A stretch of DNA of 64,000 nucleotides from Fimbriimonadaceae bacterium (GTDB lineage: Bacteria; Armatimonadota; Fimbriimonadia; Fimbriimonadales; Fimbriimonadaceae), in assembly GCA_024710805.1 (NCBI GenBank), contig JANJUB010000073.1:1-64000 (forward strand). Direction: 5' to 3'. The first letter of the stretch is position 1. Every line of letters starts with the position of its first letter. The notes beneath the pieces are model-generated. The model saw only the letters and a list, made by a program, of their open reading frames with translations, was not told the origin of the DNA and did not search any database. A program made the translations under genes and the position numbers. Positions 8,557-18,290 of this stretch are shown one piece after another.

Positions 8557-10038
8557 CTATCTCAGCGTGATCTTCTCTCCGACTGGCTTGCGCGTGCCGG
8601 CTCCATCGAAGTGATCGACCATCTCGCCGCCCTCAAGAACGATCCCTTGCACCGTTCGATCCACGCTCGGCTTCCTGGTAAACGTGATGACGTTGCTGAC
8701 CCGGCCCGTCTCGGCGTTGAACGCGATAAAGGCCCCCTTGAGCCCGGTCAGGCTACCGATCACGCCAACTTGAGCGAAACTGTTCGACTTGGTGTAGTGC
8801 AACTTGGTCAGGTTGTCGCAGTTCAGTTGGTAGATCAGGGTGCCGTCGTTATCGTCGGAAATCCGGGTCAACGTCATGGACGCCCGAGTCGTACAGTCCG
8901 CAAGAACAACCGCGGGTGTCCGGTTGCTCTTTTCCGAGAACATGACCATCGCGGCACCGCCCGCATAGTTGCCCGCTCCGACCAGCGTTCGGAAGGTTGG
9001 TGCAGGTGCAAATGCGGCCTGGGCGTAGATGAACGAAACGCCAGAGACCCGACTGAGAACCTCATACTGGTCGGACGCAAATGAGAGCCACGCTCCAGTA
9101 GGAGAGCTCTCTACGACCAGCATCTTCGAGTTATCCGGCAGAAACTGCATCGACTGGAAGAAAACGTTGGGATCTAGGTTAGTCCGCAGCGTGTAGAGGT
9201 ATCCGCCTGTGCCGGTGAACCTCATGACATGCCAGCGGCGCTCGGTCGACACCCCATCAAACGTTCGGTAGTACAGATTCTCCCGCTTGGCGTCAATCAC
9301 CCCATGAGCAAACGAGGTGTTATCGGGAAATCCGATGACGAGATCATTGAACACCGGACCACTGATCGAAAAGACGCGCAGTTGTGGGTTCGTCGTGTTC
9401 TTGTCCCGCACAAAGTAGACATTGACTTCCGTCGATGCCCCAATGATATCGGTATCGACGGGAAGACCAGAGACTCGATTCACGAGTCCCGATCCATTCG
9501 CATTGATCACTGATAGAGTCTGGGCCGCGGGCCTAAAGACGACAACTTTCGCGCCGCTTGGGCTCAGACAAAAGTCTGCAACGTCAGCAAGCAACGTGGT
9601 TGGGATACCACCGCTCATTGGAACACGCTTGAGAGTGGCTCCTTCGACGAAGTACGCCCATACCCCGTCCGGGCTGACCGCGACTCTCTCGGCAAAGTCG
9701 GTGAGCCCGGTGATCACTCGCGGGTTAGAGCCATCAAGCTCCATTGCCACGACTTCGGCACCGCGTGCCGTTCGAGTGCCGACGACGATTTCGCCTTCCT
9801 CGGCTGTTGGATTCGTATCGCTCCAATACGCCTTAGTGATCGCCCCTGTAAAGCCGAATACCGCTAACCCACCGGGCGTGGTGGCCGCAATCTGATTCGA
9901 CATCTTGCCAGCGACGCGAATCTGAGAGCCACCAACTTCAGGGTCGGGGCCAATCGAAGCGGGCGAACCTCCGCCACCGCAGCCCACGGCACCTGCAAGC
10001 GCGAGAGCGACAATCAGCAATCCTAGGCCTTTCATCAT
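8557..10038 (-). CDS. lipoprotein of a local four-member family (paralogue 2)
   Basis: A 493-residue lipoprotein with the layout of its neighbours: lipobox GAVGC at residues 16-20, Gly-rich linker, GLAVFGFTGAITKAYWSDTN, propeller-like repeats (VSPDGVWAYF, LPDNSKMLV), and the conserved C-terminal region with FRTLVGAGNYAGG, HYTKSNSFAQVGVIGSLTG and KGAFIAFNAETGRV. AGGA precedes the first of two ATG codons. Only 6 bp separate it from the stop of the upstream paralogue, so the two are almost certainly co-transcribed. Function unknown. Confidence 0.85.
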   Translation of the reverse strand: MMKGLGLLIVALALAGAVGCGGGGSPASIGPDPEVGGSQIRVAGKMSNQIAATTPGGLAVFGFTGAITKAYWSDTNPTAEEGEIVVGTRTARGAEVVAMELDGSNPRVITGLTDFAERVAVSPDGVWAYFVEGATLKRVPMSGGIPTTLLADVADFCLSPSGAKVVVFRPAAQTLSVINANGSGLVNRVSGLPVDTDIIGASTEVNVYFVRDKNTTNPQLRVFSISGPVFNDLVIGFPDNTSFAHGVIDAKRENLYYRTFDGVSTERRWHVMRFTGTGGYLYTLRTNLDPNVFFQSMQFLPDNSKMLVVESSPTGAWLSFASDQYEVLSRVSGVSFIYAQAAFAPAPTFRTLVGAGNYAGGAAMVMFSEKSNRTPAVVLADCTTRASMTLTRISDDNDGTLIYQLNCDNLTKLHYTKSNSFAQVGVIGSLTGLKGAFIAFNAETGRVSNVITFTRKPSVDRTVQGIVLEGGEMVDHFDGAGTRKPVGEKITLR

Positions 10039-10044
10039 CAGATC

Positions 10045-11526
10045 CTACTCGATAACCACTCGATTCGATGTCGGACGGCGCTCGCCGTCGCCCGTAAGGT
10101 GCTCGGCGATGCCCTCGCCTTCGACGACCCACTTCTCACCCGATCTTGAGACGGTCGGTTTCTTGGTAAACGTGATCACGTTGTTGACTCGACCGGTGGT
10201 CGCGTTGAACGCGACGATCGCCCCCTTAAGCCCGGTCAGGCTGCCGATGACCCCGACCTGGGCGAAGCTGTTCGACTTCGTGTAGTGCAGCTTCGTTAGC
10301 GCGTCGCAGGTCATCTCGAAAATGATGGTGCCGTCGTTGTCACCCGAGACGCGGGTGAGGTTCATCGAACTGCGGGGATTGGCGTCTGCGAGAACAACCG
10401 AGGGTGTCGTGTCGTTGAGATCCGAGAACAACACCGCCGCCGCTCCGCTGGCGTAGTTGCCCGCGCCGACAAATGTTCGGAATTTGGCACCGGGGGCCCA
10501 TGCGGGGGTCGCGAGATGGAAGCTCCCCCGAAACAGCGTAGCCAGAACGTTGTGGTCTCGATCAAGGGTCACGATTCGCATCTCGTTCGGCCCCGCGTGC
10601 TCTTGTACAGCGACCAGGGCCTGCCCGTCGGGGCTATATGCCATACCGAACACGTTTGGCGAACTCGGCAAATCGTCGCGGAGAACCGCCGTAAAAGGCC
10701 CACTGATCGCCAGTTGGTGTTCTGTCAAGGTGACGTCGCCATTGAGGAGGTTCGTGTACCGCGACAAGATCCTGTCTCTCGAGGGATGCATCTCAACATT
10801 GCTGAGTTCCACTTGATTAAGGCCAACCCAAAGTTGATGTTGGATCGCCCCGCTCAATGAGATGCGCACGTACTTGGGACTCGTGGTGTTGAAGCCCTGG
10901 GCGATGAACCCGAAGTTGTCGTTGACGACTCCGAGGATCAAGGGGGGATCAGCGAGCGCGGGGGACAGCCGGACATCCACTCCGGTGCCGTTGACGTTTG
11001 CGAAAACCACGTCGTCGGCGGTTGGGCGCAGGGCAAGAACCTTTGTTCCGGAGGGGGACAGCTCGAAGTAGTAGACGTCCTGCATCATGGTGGTGACGTT
11101 GCCGCCAGCCATGGGCACCCGCTTCAGGGTGCTGTTATCGGCAAAGTAGACCCACGCACCGTCGGGACTGATCTCGAGATCAGAGAGTTCTCCTTCGAAG
11201 TTCGCAAGGACCCTCAGGTTGCTGCCATCGGGCTCGCAAGCCACGATCTGCCGACCATCGCGCAATGTCGCCATGCCGAAGACGATCTCGCCTTCCGCGC
11301 GCGTCGGGTTGGTGTCCGTCCAATATGCCTTTGAAATCGTCCCCGCGAAACCAAACACCGAGAGCCCGGATCCGTTCGCGGCGATCACCGGCGACCGCAC
11401 TTGCCCCTGAAGCCTCATCGGCCCGGAGACCACTTCGGGTTCGGGCGCAACGGCCGCGGCCCCTCCACCGCCACCACAACCCGAGAGCACACCGATGAGC
11501 AGAGCCAAGCCGAGGAACCAACGCAT
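10045..11526 (-). CDS. lipoprotein of a local four-member family (paralogue 3, first in operon)
   Basis: A 493-residue lipoprotein with lipobox LSGC near residue 17, then GLSVFGFAGTISKAYWTDTN, propeller-like repeats (ISPDGAWVYF, YSPDGQALV) and the family C-terminal region (FRTFVGAGNYASG, SLTGLKGAIVAFN, ending in an HLTGDGERRPTSN stretch). The start is uncertain: ATG at 11526 or three codons upstream at 11535. I prefer 11526 because a perfect TATAAT lies 7 nt before it, which would give a nearly leaderless mRNA; the 11535 ATG overlaps that -10 box. It heads the operon 11526 to 7058 and is divergent from ppc. Function unknown. Confidence 0.83.
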   Translation of the reverse strand: MRWFLGLALLIGVLSGCGGGGGAAAVAPEPEVVSGPMRLQGQVRSPVIAANGSGLSVFGFAGTISKAYWTDTNPTRAEGEIVFGMATLRDGRQIVACEPDGSNLRVLANFEGELSDLEISPDGAWVYFADNSTLKRVPMAGGNVTTMMQDVYYFELSPSGTKVLALRPTADDVVFANVNGTGVDVRLSPALADPPLILGVVNDNFGFIAQGFNTTSPKYVRISLSGAIQHQLWVGLNQVELSNVEMHPSRDRILSRYTNLLNGDVTLTEHQLAISGPFTAVLRDDLPSSPNVFGMAYSPDGQALVAVQEHAGPNEMRIVTLDRDHNVLATLFRGSFHLATPAWAPGAKFRTFVGAGNYASGAAAVLFSDLNDTTPSVVLADANPRSSMNLTRVSGDNDGTIIFEMTCDALTKLHYTKSNSFAQVGVIGSLTGLKGAIVAFNATTGRVNNVITFTKKPTVSRSGEKWVVEGEGIAEHLTGDGERRPTSNRVVIE

Positions 11527-11533
11527 GGCCCTC

Positions 11534-11562
11534 ATTATATGGAGTACATCAGCGAATTTCCA
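11534..11562 (-). promoter_or_regulatory. promoter of the lipoprotein operon, predicted leaderless
   Basis: On the minus strand TGGAAA (11557-11562), 17 bp, then TATAAT (11534-11539). The predicted start of transcription falls within 1 nt of the ATG at 11526, so the mRNA would have no leader. Confidence 0.6.
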
Positions 11563-11654
11563 CCTCCCTGGGCACGCCTTGACTTCGAAAGCGTCTCTCC
11601 TTCGTCGGTCACTGCGTCCAAACGGGTTCGCCTCCTTCGGCGTCAATATAGAGA

Positions 11655-14402
11655 ATGCGATCCCTCCTCAACGTCGAGCCCGAAGCCTATGGATTAACCC
11701 GGGAACTCTCCGACGATCTGAGAACGCTCGACCGGATGTTGGGAAAGATCCTCGCCGAACAGGGATCGCCGGAAGTGGTCGAGCTCGCCCGAAAACTGGT
11801 CACCGACGAGAACCCCGATCCCCGCCGGCTTTTCGAGGAGTACCCGCAACTCCACGACCCGGCTGTCTTCCGCGACGTCGCCCGCGCCTTTACGGCGTTT
11901 TTCCAACTTGCGAATACGGCGGAGCAGAAGGAGATCGTGCGCGTCAACCGAGCCCGGGGCGAGGAGCGCAAGGAATCAATCCGAGATGCCGTCATCGAGC
12001 TCAAGTCAAGGGGTACGACCGCAGCTGAGATGCAGCAGCTTCTCGACCGTATTCAGATTACGCCGACGCTCACGGCGCATCCAACCGAGGCCAAACGCCG
12101 CGCAGTCCTCGATAAGCTGAAGAGTGTTGCCCTCCACTTGGCTAAAGCCGAGAGCGGTCCAACCCTCGCCGATCCGTTGGACGCCAAGAGGGAGGACTTC
12201 GACGAGGTGGAGCGCATCCTTACGACCCTTTGGCAGACGGACGAAATGCGGTCGGTCCAGGTGACGGTCGAAGAGGAGGTACGAAACGCGCTCTACTTCT
12301 TTGAGCGGACCATTTCAGAAGTCGTCCCTTGGCTGCATGAGGACCTCGAAGACGCACTAGCCGAAGCCTATCCCGGCGAGTCGTTCAGCATTCCTTCCTT
12401 TCTCAAGTATCGGTCGTGGGTAGGAGGGGATCGGGACGGCAATCCCATGGTCACGCCGGACGTGACGTGGCAAACACTCCGCGCCCACCGGGACCACGTC
12501 CTACAGATGTATCAACCGCGGGTCGAGGCGCTTCGGCGCGATCTCACCCAAAGCACGAAGCTCATCTCCCCTTCCCAAGACCTGATCGAGCTCGTGGAGG
12601 CGTGCCGCCAGCAGCATCTTGTCCCGACAAGCCTGCTGGAACGCTATGCCCAAGAACCCTACGTCGTAGCCCTGCTCGGGATCGAAGCACGACTCGCCCA
12701 AACATTGATCGATGGCGAACATGGTTACGGGCGGTCTTCTCAACTCCTCTCCGAACTCACGGTCATCCAAGACAGCCTCGATCAGAACCTTGCCGGTTCG
12801 CTTGCTCGAAGAGGTCCGATTCCCCACTTGATCCGACAGGTTGAGGCCTTTGGGTTCCACTTGGCCAGTTTGGATATTCGCCAGCATAGCGAGCGGCACG
12901 CCATTGCACTGACCGAACTTCTTCGAGTTGCGGGAGTTCATAGCGACTACCTGTCCCTGGATGAAGACGAGAGGGTCGATCTGTTGACCCAGGAGATCTT
13001 GAATCCCCGACCACTCTTGCCCGCCGCCCACGCCCTCTCCGAGGAGAGCGAGAACGTGCTCGGCGTGTTCCAAGTCGTTCGACGCGCCCATCTTGAGATG
13101 GGACTTCCCACCGTTGAGGCGTACGTGATCTCCATGACTCACGGCGTCAGCGACATGCTCGAGGTTCTCCTCCTCTGCAAGGAGGCGGGTCTGTTACGTG
13201 TGCGATCCGACGGCAGCGTAGACAGCGACCTCGACATCGTGCCGCTGTTTGAAACGATCGATGACCTGCACCGCTCCTCGGGACTCATGCGCAGCCTCTT
13301 CGCTAACGCAGCTTTCGCTGGACACCTGCGCGCGAGGGGCTCAAATCAAGAAGTGATGTTGGGCTATAGCGACTCGAGCAAAGACGGTGGCTACCTCGCC
13401 GCCAACTGGGCGCTACAGTCCACGATTGCCGAGCTGGCGGATGTGAGCGAAGCGACGGGAATCCCCATCCGGCTGTTTCACGGTCGTGGCGGTACGGTGG
13501 GCAGGGGCGGCGGTCGAGCCAATCGCGCGATTCTCGCGCAGCCGGCCGGCTCATTCTGTGGACGAATCCGGTTCACCGAACAGGGCGAAGTGATCTCGTT
13601 CCGTTACTCGCTTCCGCCGATCGCGCATCGCCACCTGGAGCAGATTGTCAGCGCCGTGCTGATCGCAGCCTCCAAACAGGGAGCCCATGAGGAGGAGACG
13701 AACTACGTTGAGATCATGGGGCGCTTGGAGGAAGACTCACGTCACGCTTACCGAAGCCTCGTCTACGATGACCCCGAGTTCTGGGACTTCTACACCCAGG
13801 CGACGCCCATTGAGCACATCAGTCTCCTCCCGATCGCATCGCGGCCGGTCTATCGGCCAGGCAAGGCGCTCGAAGGTATCGAAGGATTGCGGGCGATTCC
13901 TTGGAACTTCGCGTGGATGCAAAGTCGCACGACGTTGGTCGGCTGGTATGGCATGGGCACCGCACTGGAGCGCATGGCCGCCGAAGCCGGTGGGCTACAG
14001 AGTTTGCGCACCATGTACGCGGATTGGCCATTTTTCAAGTCGATTGTCGACAATGCTCAGCTTGAGTTGACTCGAGCTCATATTGCGACGTCGAGGTTGT
14101 ACGCAAAGCGGGTGTCCGAACCCTCGGGGCCGCGCATCCAGCGCTTGATCGAAGAAGAGTTTGATCGCACGCGGAACGCCCTCCTCCAGGTCACCGGGGC
14201 GAGTGATCTGATGGACTCAGCGAAGGTCGTGAAGAGTACGGTCGGGCTAAGGAATCCGGTGTTGATGCCGTTGAATGTCCTCCAAGTTGCCCTCATGGAC
14301 CGTTGGGCCGACTTGAGCGATGATGAACGGAGCGGCGAATGGAGAGAGGCCATGCTCCAAACCATCGCCGGCATCGCGGCCGGCATGCAAAGCACGGGCT
14401 GA
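11655..14402 (+). CDS. ppc: phosphoenolpyruvate carboxylase
   Basis: A 915-residue enzyme that carboxylates PEP to oxaloacetate, refilling the TCA cycle. Seen directly: the catalytic His142 in LTAHPTEAKRR, SWVGGDRDGNP for PEP binding, GYSDSSKDGG near residue 570, and the glycine loop FHGRGGTVGRGGG near 608-620. The C-terminus is MQSTG; the usual family ending is close to RNTG, so the last Gly that reaches the active site is kept. Length is normal for the bacterial type. It stands alone on the plus strand between lipoprotein paralogues 3 and 4. The ATG lacks a strong Shine-Dalgarno sequence. Confidence 0.96.
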   Translation: MRSLLNVEPEAYGLTRELSDDLRTLDRMLGKILAEQGSPEVVELARKLVTDENPDPRRLFEEYPQLHDPAVFRDVARAFTAFFQLANTAEQKEIVRVNRARGEERKESIRDAVIELKSRGTTAAEMQQLLDRIQITPTLTAHPTEAKRRAVLDKLKSVALHLAKAESGPTLADPLDAKREDFDEVERILTTLWQTDEMRSVQVTVEEEVRNALYFFERTISEVVPWLHEDLEDALAEAYPGESFSIPSFLKYRSWVGGDRDGNPMVTPDVTWQTLRAHRDHVLQMYQPRVEALRRDLTQSTKLISPSQDLIELVEACRQQHLVPTSLLERYAQEPYVVALLGIEARLAQTLIDGEHGYGRSSQLLSELTVIQDSLDQNLAGSLARRGPIPHLIRQVEAFGFHLASLDIRQHSERHAIALTELLRVAGVHSDYLSLDEDERVDLLTQEILNPRPLLPAAHALSEESENVLGVFQVVRRAHLEMGLPTVEAYVISMTHGVSDMLEVLLLCKEAGLLRVRSDGSVDSDLDIVPLFETIDDLHRSSGLMRSLFANAAFAGHLRARGSNQEVMLGYSDSSKDGGYLAANWALQSTIAELADVSEATGIPIRLFHGRGGTVGRGGGRANRAILAQPAGSFCGRIRFTEQGEVISFRYSLPPIAHRHLEQIVSAVLIAASKQGAHEEETNYVEIMGRLEEDSRHAYRSLVYDDPEFWDFYTQATPIEHISLLPIASRPVYRPGKALEGIEGLRAIPWNFAWMQSRTTLVGWYGMGTALERMAAEAGGLQSLRTMYADWPFFKSIVDNAQLELTRAHIATSRLYAKRVSEPSGPRIQRLIEEEFDRTRNALLQVTGASDLMDSAKVVKSTVGLRNPVLMPLNVLQVALMDRWADLSDDERSGEWREAMLQTIAGIAAGMQSTG

Positions 14403-14413
14403 GCACCGACCCA

Positions 14414-15901
14414 CTAGCGAATCAGCAACTTGTGAGTGCCGGGCTTCTTTGCGCCTTCGCCGTCGTACACCTCGGCAATGCCTTCGCCCTCGACCGCCCA
14501 TTGCCCGCTCGACCTTGAAATCGTCGGGCGTTTCGTGTAGGTCACTATATTGCTCACCCGGCCGGTATCCACGTTGAACGAGACGAAGGCGCCCTTGAGT
14601 CCGGTGATGCTTCCGACCACCGAAATCTGGCTGAAGCTGTTCGACTTGGTGTAGTGGAGCTTGGTCAGGTTATCGCACTCTAGGCGATAGATCAGCGTTC
14701 CGTCGTTCACATCCGACACGCGTTGCACCGTCATGGAGGCGCGGTTCGTGGAGTCGGCCAGGACCACGGATGGAGTTCTTTGGGCTTTATCTGAGAACAG
14801 GAGCGCCGCCGCTCCCGATGCGTAGTTGCCAGAGCCGACAAAGGTGCGGAACTTGGGAGCAGGAGCCCAAGCGACTGAGAACGGCATCAACGTATTGCGC
14901 TCGGTGGTGGTCGACAAGATGTTGAAGTAGCGGTCGACAACGACGATCTTGGCCGCAGACTCGTACCATTGATATGCCGCGAACAGGGTCCCGTCTGGAC
15001 TAGAGGCGAAGGGATGGGTCGTCCTCCAATCCGGCAAGTCGGTGTTGAGGGCCAACATACTCGCCGAGCCGTCAAGTAAGTACACCTCCATCAGAATGGT
15101 CTTGCCCGAAGAGTTCACTTGGTACAAAACGACGATACGATCCCGCAATGAATTGAGCACTGTGTAGTACAGGTTGACGTCGATGAAGCCAAATCTGGCA
15201 TGTTTGACTACAGAACCCGTTAGGGTCAGCGAGTAGAAGTCTGGATAGGAAACCGTCGTGCTATCCATGTAGTACCCGACAGATTCGTTGACGCAGCCGA
15301 CAATCTTCGGATAGGTCGTCTGGTCGGGATTCAGCCTGATACTGACGCTGGATCCATCGGAGTTCGCTACCACAACCGTGTCGGAGCCAGGACGGTAGGC
15401 GAGGATTCTCGCACCCGAGGGCGTCAGCCCGAAGGAGCGGACATCGGATAACACGATCGCAGGCGTACCCCCCGACATCGGCACTCGCTTCAAGGTATTG
15501 CTTTCGACGAAGTAGAGCCAAACGCCGTCGGAAGTGACCTGCATTTGCTCCGGATAGATGGAGAGATTGGCAACCACTCTCTCATTCGTCCCGTCAGGTT
15601 CGCAAGCAACAATTTGATAGCCATCCCGTTGGGTGCTGATCGAGGCGACAATTTCGGTCTCGCTGAGAGATGGATTTGCGTCCGTCCAATACGCCTTCGT
15701 GATCGCGCCGGTGAACGCATACACGCTCAGCCCTCCCGGGACTCCGTCAACGGTGGGAGCGTTCATCTGCCCCTGAATGCGCATTGGGCCCGCCGCGAGT
15801 TCTTGGACATTCGCTAGCGTGGGTGACCCACCGCCCCCGCATCCGGTAATCGCCACAACTAAAAGGGCTCCGAAGGAGAAGCGATGCAAGCTGAGTTTCA
15901 T
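14414..15901 (-). CDS. lipoprotein of a local four-member family (paralogue 4)
   Basis: A 495-residue lipoprotein with the family layout: signal peptide with lipobox ITGC near residue 20, GLSVYAFTGAITKAYWTDAN, propeller-like repeats, then FRTFVGSGNYASG, HYTKSNSFSQISVVGSITG and KGAFVSFN. Near the C-terminus QWAVEGEGIAEVYDGEG resembles KWVVEGEGIAEHLTGDG of paralogue 3, so these two are probably the closest pair. GAGGTG lies before the ATG at 15901. It is separated from the other three by ppc on the opposite strand and converges with ppc, 11 bp between stops. Function unknown. Confidence 0.84.
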   Translation of the reverse strand: MKLSLHRFSFGALLVVAITGCGGGGSPTLANVQELAAGPMRIQGQMNAPTVDGVPGGLSVYAFTGAITKAYWTDANPSLSETEIVASISTQRDGYQIVACEPDGTNERVVANLSIYPEQMQVTSDGVWLYFVESNTLKRVPMSGGTPAIVLSDVRSFGLTPSGARILAYRPGSDTVVVANSDGSSVSIRLNPDQTTYPKIVGCVNESVGYYMDSTTVSYPDFYSLTLTGSVVKHARFGFIDVNLYYTVLNSLRDRIVVLYQVNSSGKTILMEVYLLDGSASMLALNTDLPDWRTTHPFASSPDGTLFAAYQWYESAAKIVVVDRYFNILSTTTERNTLMPFSVAWAPAPKFRTFVGSGNYASGAAALLFSDKAQRTPSVVLADSTNRASMTVQRVSDVNDGTLIYRLECDNLTKLHYTKSNSFSQISVVGSITGLKGAFVSFNVDTGRVSNIVTYTKRPTISRSSGQWAVEGEGIAEVYDGEGAKKPGTHKLLIR

Positions 15902-16136
15902 CTCACACCTCGGGGATTCTCCGCCGCCGCTCCCCTTGCCGCGGCCGGCGGGAATCCTCAAAACCGAGTATCTCGCAACGACCCTGAACCTGAACGACGC
16001 CAGTTCTAAAATGGCTGAGATCGGCCCCTCATCCCGGCCCGAAGGGAGGCGGCGGTATACTCTCGCGGTTGGCGTTGCCGCTCCAAGGGCGCAGCGGATG
16101 CCGCCTTATCTTCAAATTTCGAGGAGCGATATCCGC

Positions 16137-17153
16137 GTGGCCAAACCCGCCCAAAAGAACTTGCCGGCGTCTCCCGCCGAACTCATTTCCTACTATCGGG
16201 AGATGCTCTTTATTCGTCACTTCGAGGAGAAGTGCAACCTCGCCTACCGCACCGGTAAGGCTGGTGGCTACCTCCACGTCTACATCGGCATGGAGCCGCT
16301 TGTGGTCGGCTGGCTCAACAACATCCGCAAGGGTCACGACTACGTCATCACGGCCTACCGTGATCACGGCCACGCGCTCGTGCTCGGTTCCGACCCTGTT
16401 GCGACCATGGCCGAGATCATGGGCCGCAGCGGCGGCCAGAGCCGCGGCAAAGGCGGATCGATGCACATCTACGACGTCGAGAAGCAGTTCTATGGCGGCT
16501 GGGGCATCGTCGGCGGACACACCGCGCTTGGCGGCGGACTCGCGCTCGCGGCGAAGTACCGCAAGGAAGACCGCGTCACGCTCTGCTACCTTGGAGACGG
16601 CGCGGCGAATGCCGGCGTGTTCTTCGAAACGCTGAACATGTGTGGCCTCTGGCAGCTTCCGATCATCTTCATCATCGAGAACAACCTTTACGCGATGGGA
16701 ACGGCTCTGGAGCGGCACGCCGCCGATCCTCAGTTGTACAAGCGTGGCTTCCCGTTCAACATGAAGCATGAGCGCGTCGACGGCCACGATCTCATCGAAG
16801 TGCTCAACCACTCGAAGCGGATCATCGACGACTGCCGCGAGAACTCGCAGCCATACCTCATCGAGGCGATGACTTACCGCAACATGGGTCACGGCGCCGC
16901 TGATAACGACCGGCAGCTCTATCGCACGAAGGAAGAAGAGGACGAGTATATGAAGCGGGATTGCATCCGGCTTTACGAAGCGTTCCTCGAATCCAACGGC
17001 ATCCTCTCGCGCAGCGAGATGGAGAAGATCGACGCCGAAGAGCTCGACCGCGCCGAGACGGTTTACGAGGAAGCGGACAAGTCTCCGTTCCCCGAACCTG
17101 ACCAGGTGTATACCGACGTGTACACGGACATGACTCCCGAGGTGGGCCACTAA
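16137..17153 (+). CDS. pdhA: 2-oxo acid dehydrogenase E1 component, alpha subunit (pyruvate dehydrogenase type)
   Basis: The thiamine-diphosphate-binding subunit of a heterotetrameric E1. The ThDP motif GDGAANAGVFFE followed by IIFIIENN lies near residue 155-185; the phosphorylation-loop region YRNMGHGAADND is recognisable in bacterial form. I chose the GTG at 16137 (338 residues) because GAGGAG lies 10 nt upstream; an ATG at 16098 would add 13 residues. A TATACT box at 16056-16061 is a possible -10. It overlaps pdhB by 1 bp (TAATG). No E2 or E3 gene follows, so the acyl-transferase partner is elsewhere; an acetoin or branched-chain type cannot be excluded. Confidence 0.9.
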   Translation: MAKPAQKNLPASPAELISYYREMLFIRHFEEKCNLAYRTGKAGGYLHVYIGMEPLVVGWLNNIRKGHDYVITAYRDHGHALVLGSDPVATMAEIMGRSGGQSRGKGGSMHIYDVEKQFYGGWGIVGGHTALGGGLALAAKYRKEDRVTLCYLGDGAANAGVFFETLNMCGLWQLPIIFIIENNLYAMGTALERHAADPQLYKRGFPFNMKHERVDGHDLIEVLNHSKRIIDDCRENSQPYLIEAMTYRNMGHGAADNDRQLYRTKEEEDEYMKRDCIRLYEAFLESNGILSRSEMEKIDAEELDRAETVYEEADKSPFPEPDQVYTDVYTDMTPEVGH

Positions 17154-18184
17154 TGACGAACATGACCTACCGAGAAGCCGTACGGCTCGCGATGATCGAA
17201 GAGATGGACCGCGACCAGAACGTCTTCATCATGGGCGAAGACATCGGCAAGTACAAGGGCACGTTCCGCGTGACCGACGGCTTGTTCGAGCGCTATTGCC
17301 AGGAGCCCCGCGACTGGCTCGTCGAACCGCCCCACCCCGAGATTCTCGACGGCGTCGGGCGGCGCGTCATCGACACTCCGATCACCGAGCCGGGAATCGT
17401 CGGCATGGCGACCGGTGCCGCGATGACGGGTCTGCGCCCGATCGTCGAGATGATGACGATGTCGTTCTCGATTCTCGCGCTCGACCAGATCATCAACCAC
17501 GCCGCCAAGATCCACTACATGACCGGGGGCCAGATCTCGGTTCCTCTGGTCATCCGTGGTCCGGGTGGCGCAGCCAACCAGCTTTCGGCCCAGCACTCCC
17601 ACTCGATGGAGGGATGGTACGCCCACGTACCCGGCCTCAAGGTCGTAGCTCCGGCGACGCCGAACTGCGCGAAGGGCATGCTCAAGGCGGCCATCCGCGA
17701 CGACAATCCGGTCATCTTCACCGAGAACCCCGGGCTTTACAGCATGAAGGGTGACGTCAGCGACAACGTGGATGAGATCATCCCGTTCGGCAAGGCGCGC
17801 ATCGCGAAGGAAGGCAAGGACATCTCGCTTATCGCGTATTCGCGCATGGTCAACGTGTCGCTCGCCGCCGCCGAGTTGCTTGCCGCCGATGGCATCGATG
17901 CCGAAGTCGTCGACGTGCGCTCGCTGCTCCCGCTGGACACCGAGACGATCTACAACAGCGTTCGCAAAACGCACCGTGCGGTGGTAGTGTACGAAGACTG
18001 GAAGTCGGGTGGTTTCGGCGCGGAGATCGCGGCCCGGATCGCTCAGGACTGCTTCGACGACCTGGACGCCCCGGTCGGGCGTGTCGGCGGGCTCAACGTG
18101 CCGATGCCCTACGCGCGCGTCCTGGAACTTCAGTGCATCCCGAACGAGCAGGACGTCCTCGCGGAAGTCCGGAAGATCGGCTAG
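17153..18184 (+). CDS. pdhB: 2-oxo acid dehydrogenase E1 component, beta subunit
   Basis: A 343-residue protein, usual length for E1 beta, with a transketolase-type pyrimidine-binding domain (IMGEDIGKYKG, DTPITEPGIVGMATGAAM, GPGGAANQLSAQHSHSMEGWYAHVPGLKVVAP) and a C-terminal domain (RSLLPLDTETI, VVYEDWKSGGFGAEIAARI). Together with the alpha subunit just upstream it decarboxylates a 2-oxo acid and passes the acyl group to lipoyl-E2. The 1-bp overlap with pdhA points to translational coupling. Followed by a terminator, so the operon has two genes. Confidence 0.92.
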   Translation: MTNMTYREAVRLAMIEEMDRDQNVFIMGEDIGKYKGTFRVTDGLFERYCQEPRDWLVEPPHPEILDGVGRRVIDTPITEPGIVGMATGAAMTGLRPIVEMMTMSFSILALDQIINHAAKIHYMTGGQISVPLVIRGPGGAANQLSAQHSHSMEGWYAHVPGLKVVAPATPNCAKGMLKAAIRDDNPVIFTENPGLYSMKGDVSDNVDEIIPFGKARIAKEGKDISLIAYSRMVNVSLAAAELLAADGIDAEVVDVRSLLPLDTETIYNSVRKTHRAVVVYEDWKSGGFGAEIAARIAQDCFDDLDAPVGRVGGLNVPMPYARVLELQCIPNEQDVLAEVRKIG

Positions 18185-18217
18185 ATCGAGGAGGGGTTAG
18201 CGACCTCTCCACCCCCT

Positions 18218-18249
18218 ACCCCCTCCTCTCAAGAGAAAGGAGGGGGTTT
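18218..18249 (+). terminator. rho-independent terminator of pdhAB
   Basis: A 9-bp stem, CCCCCTCCT (18219-18227) with AGGAGGGGG (18238-18246), followed by TTT, 35 bp after the pdhB stop. Confidence 0.75.
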
Positions 18250-18290
18250 CCATTGGTAACACCCGCCTCACGCAGGCGTCCTAAATACTC

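Noticed and set aside
16029-17150. 373-codon open frame opposite pdhA
   Set aside because: Antisense shadow; pdhA has the ThDP motif and pairs with pdhB.
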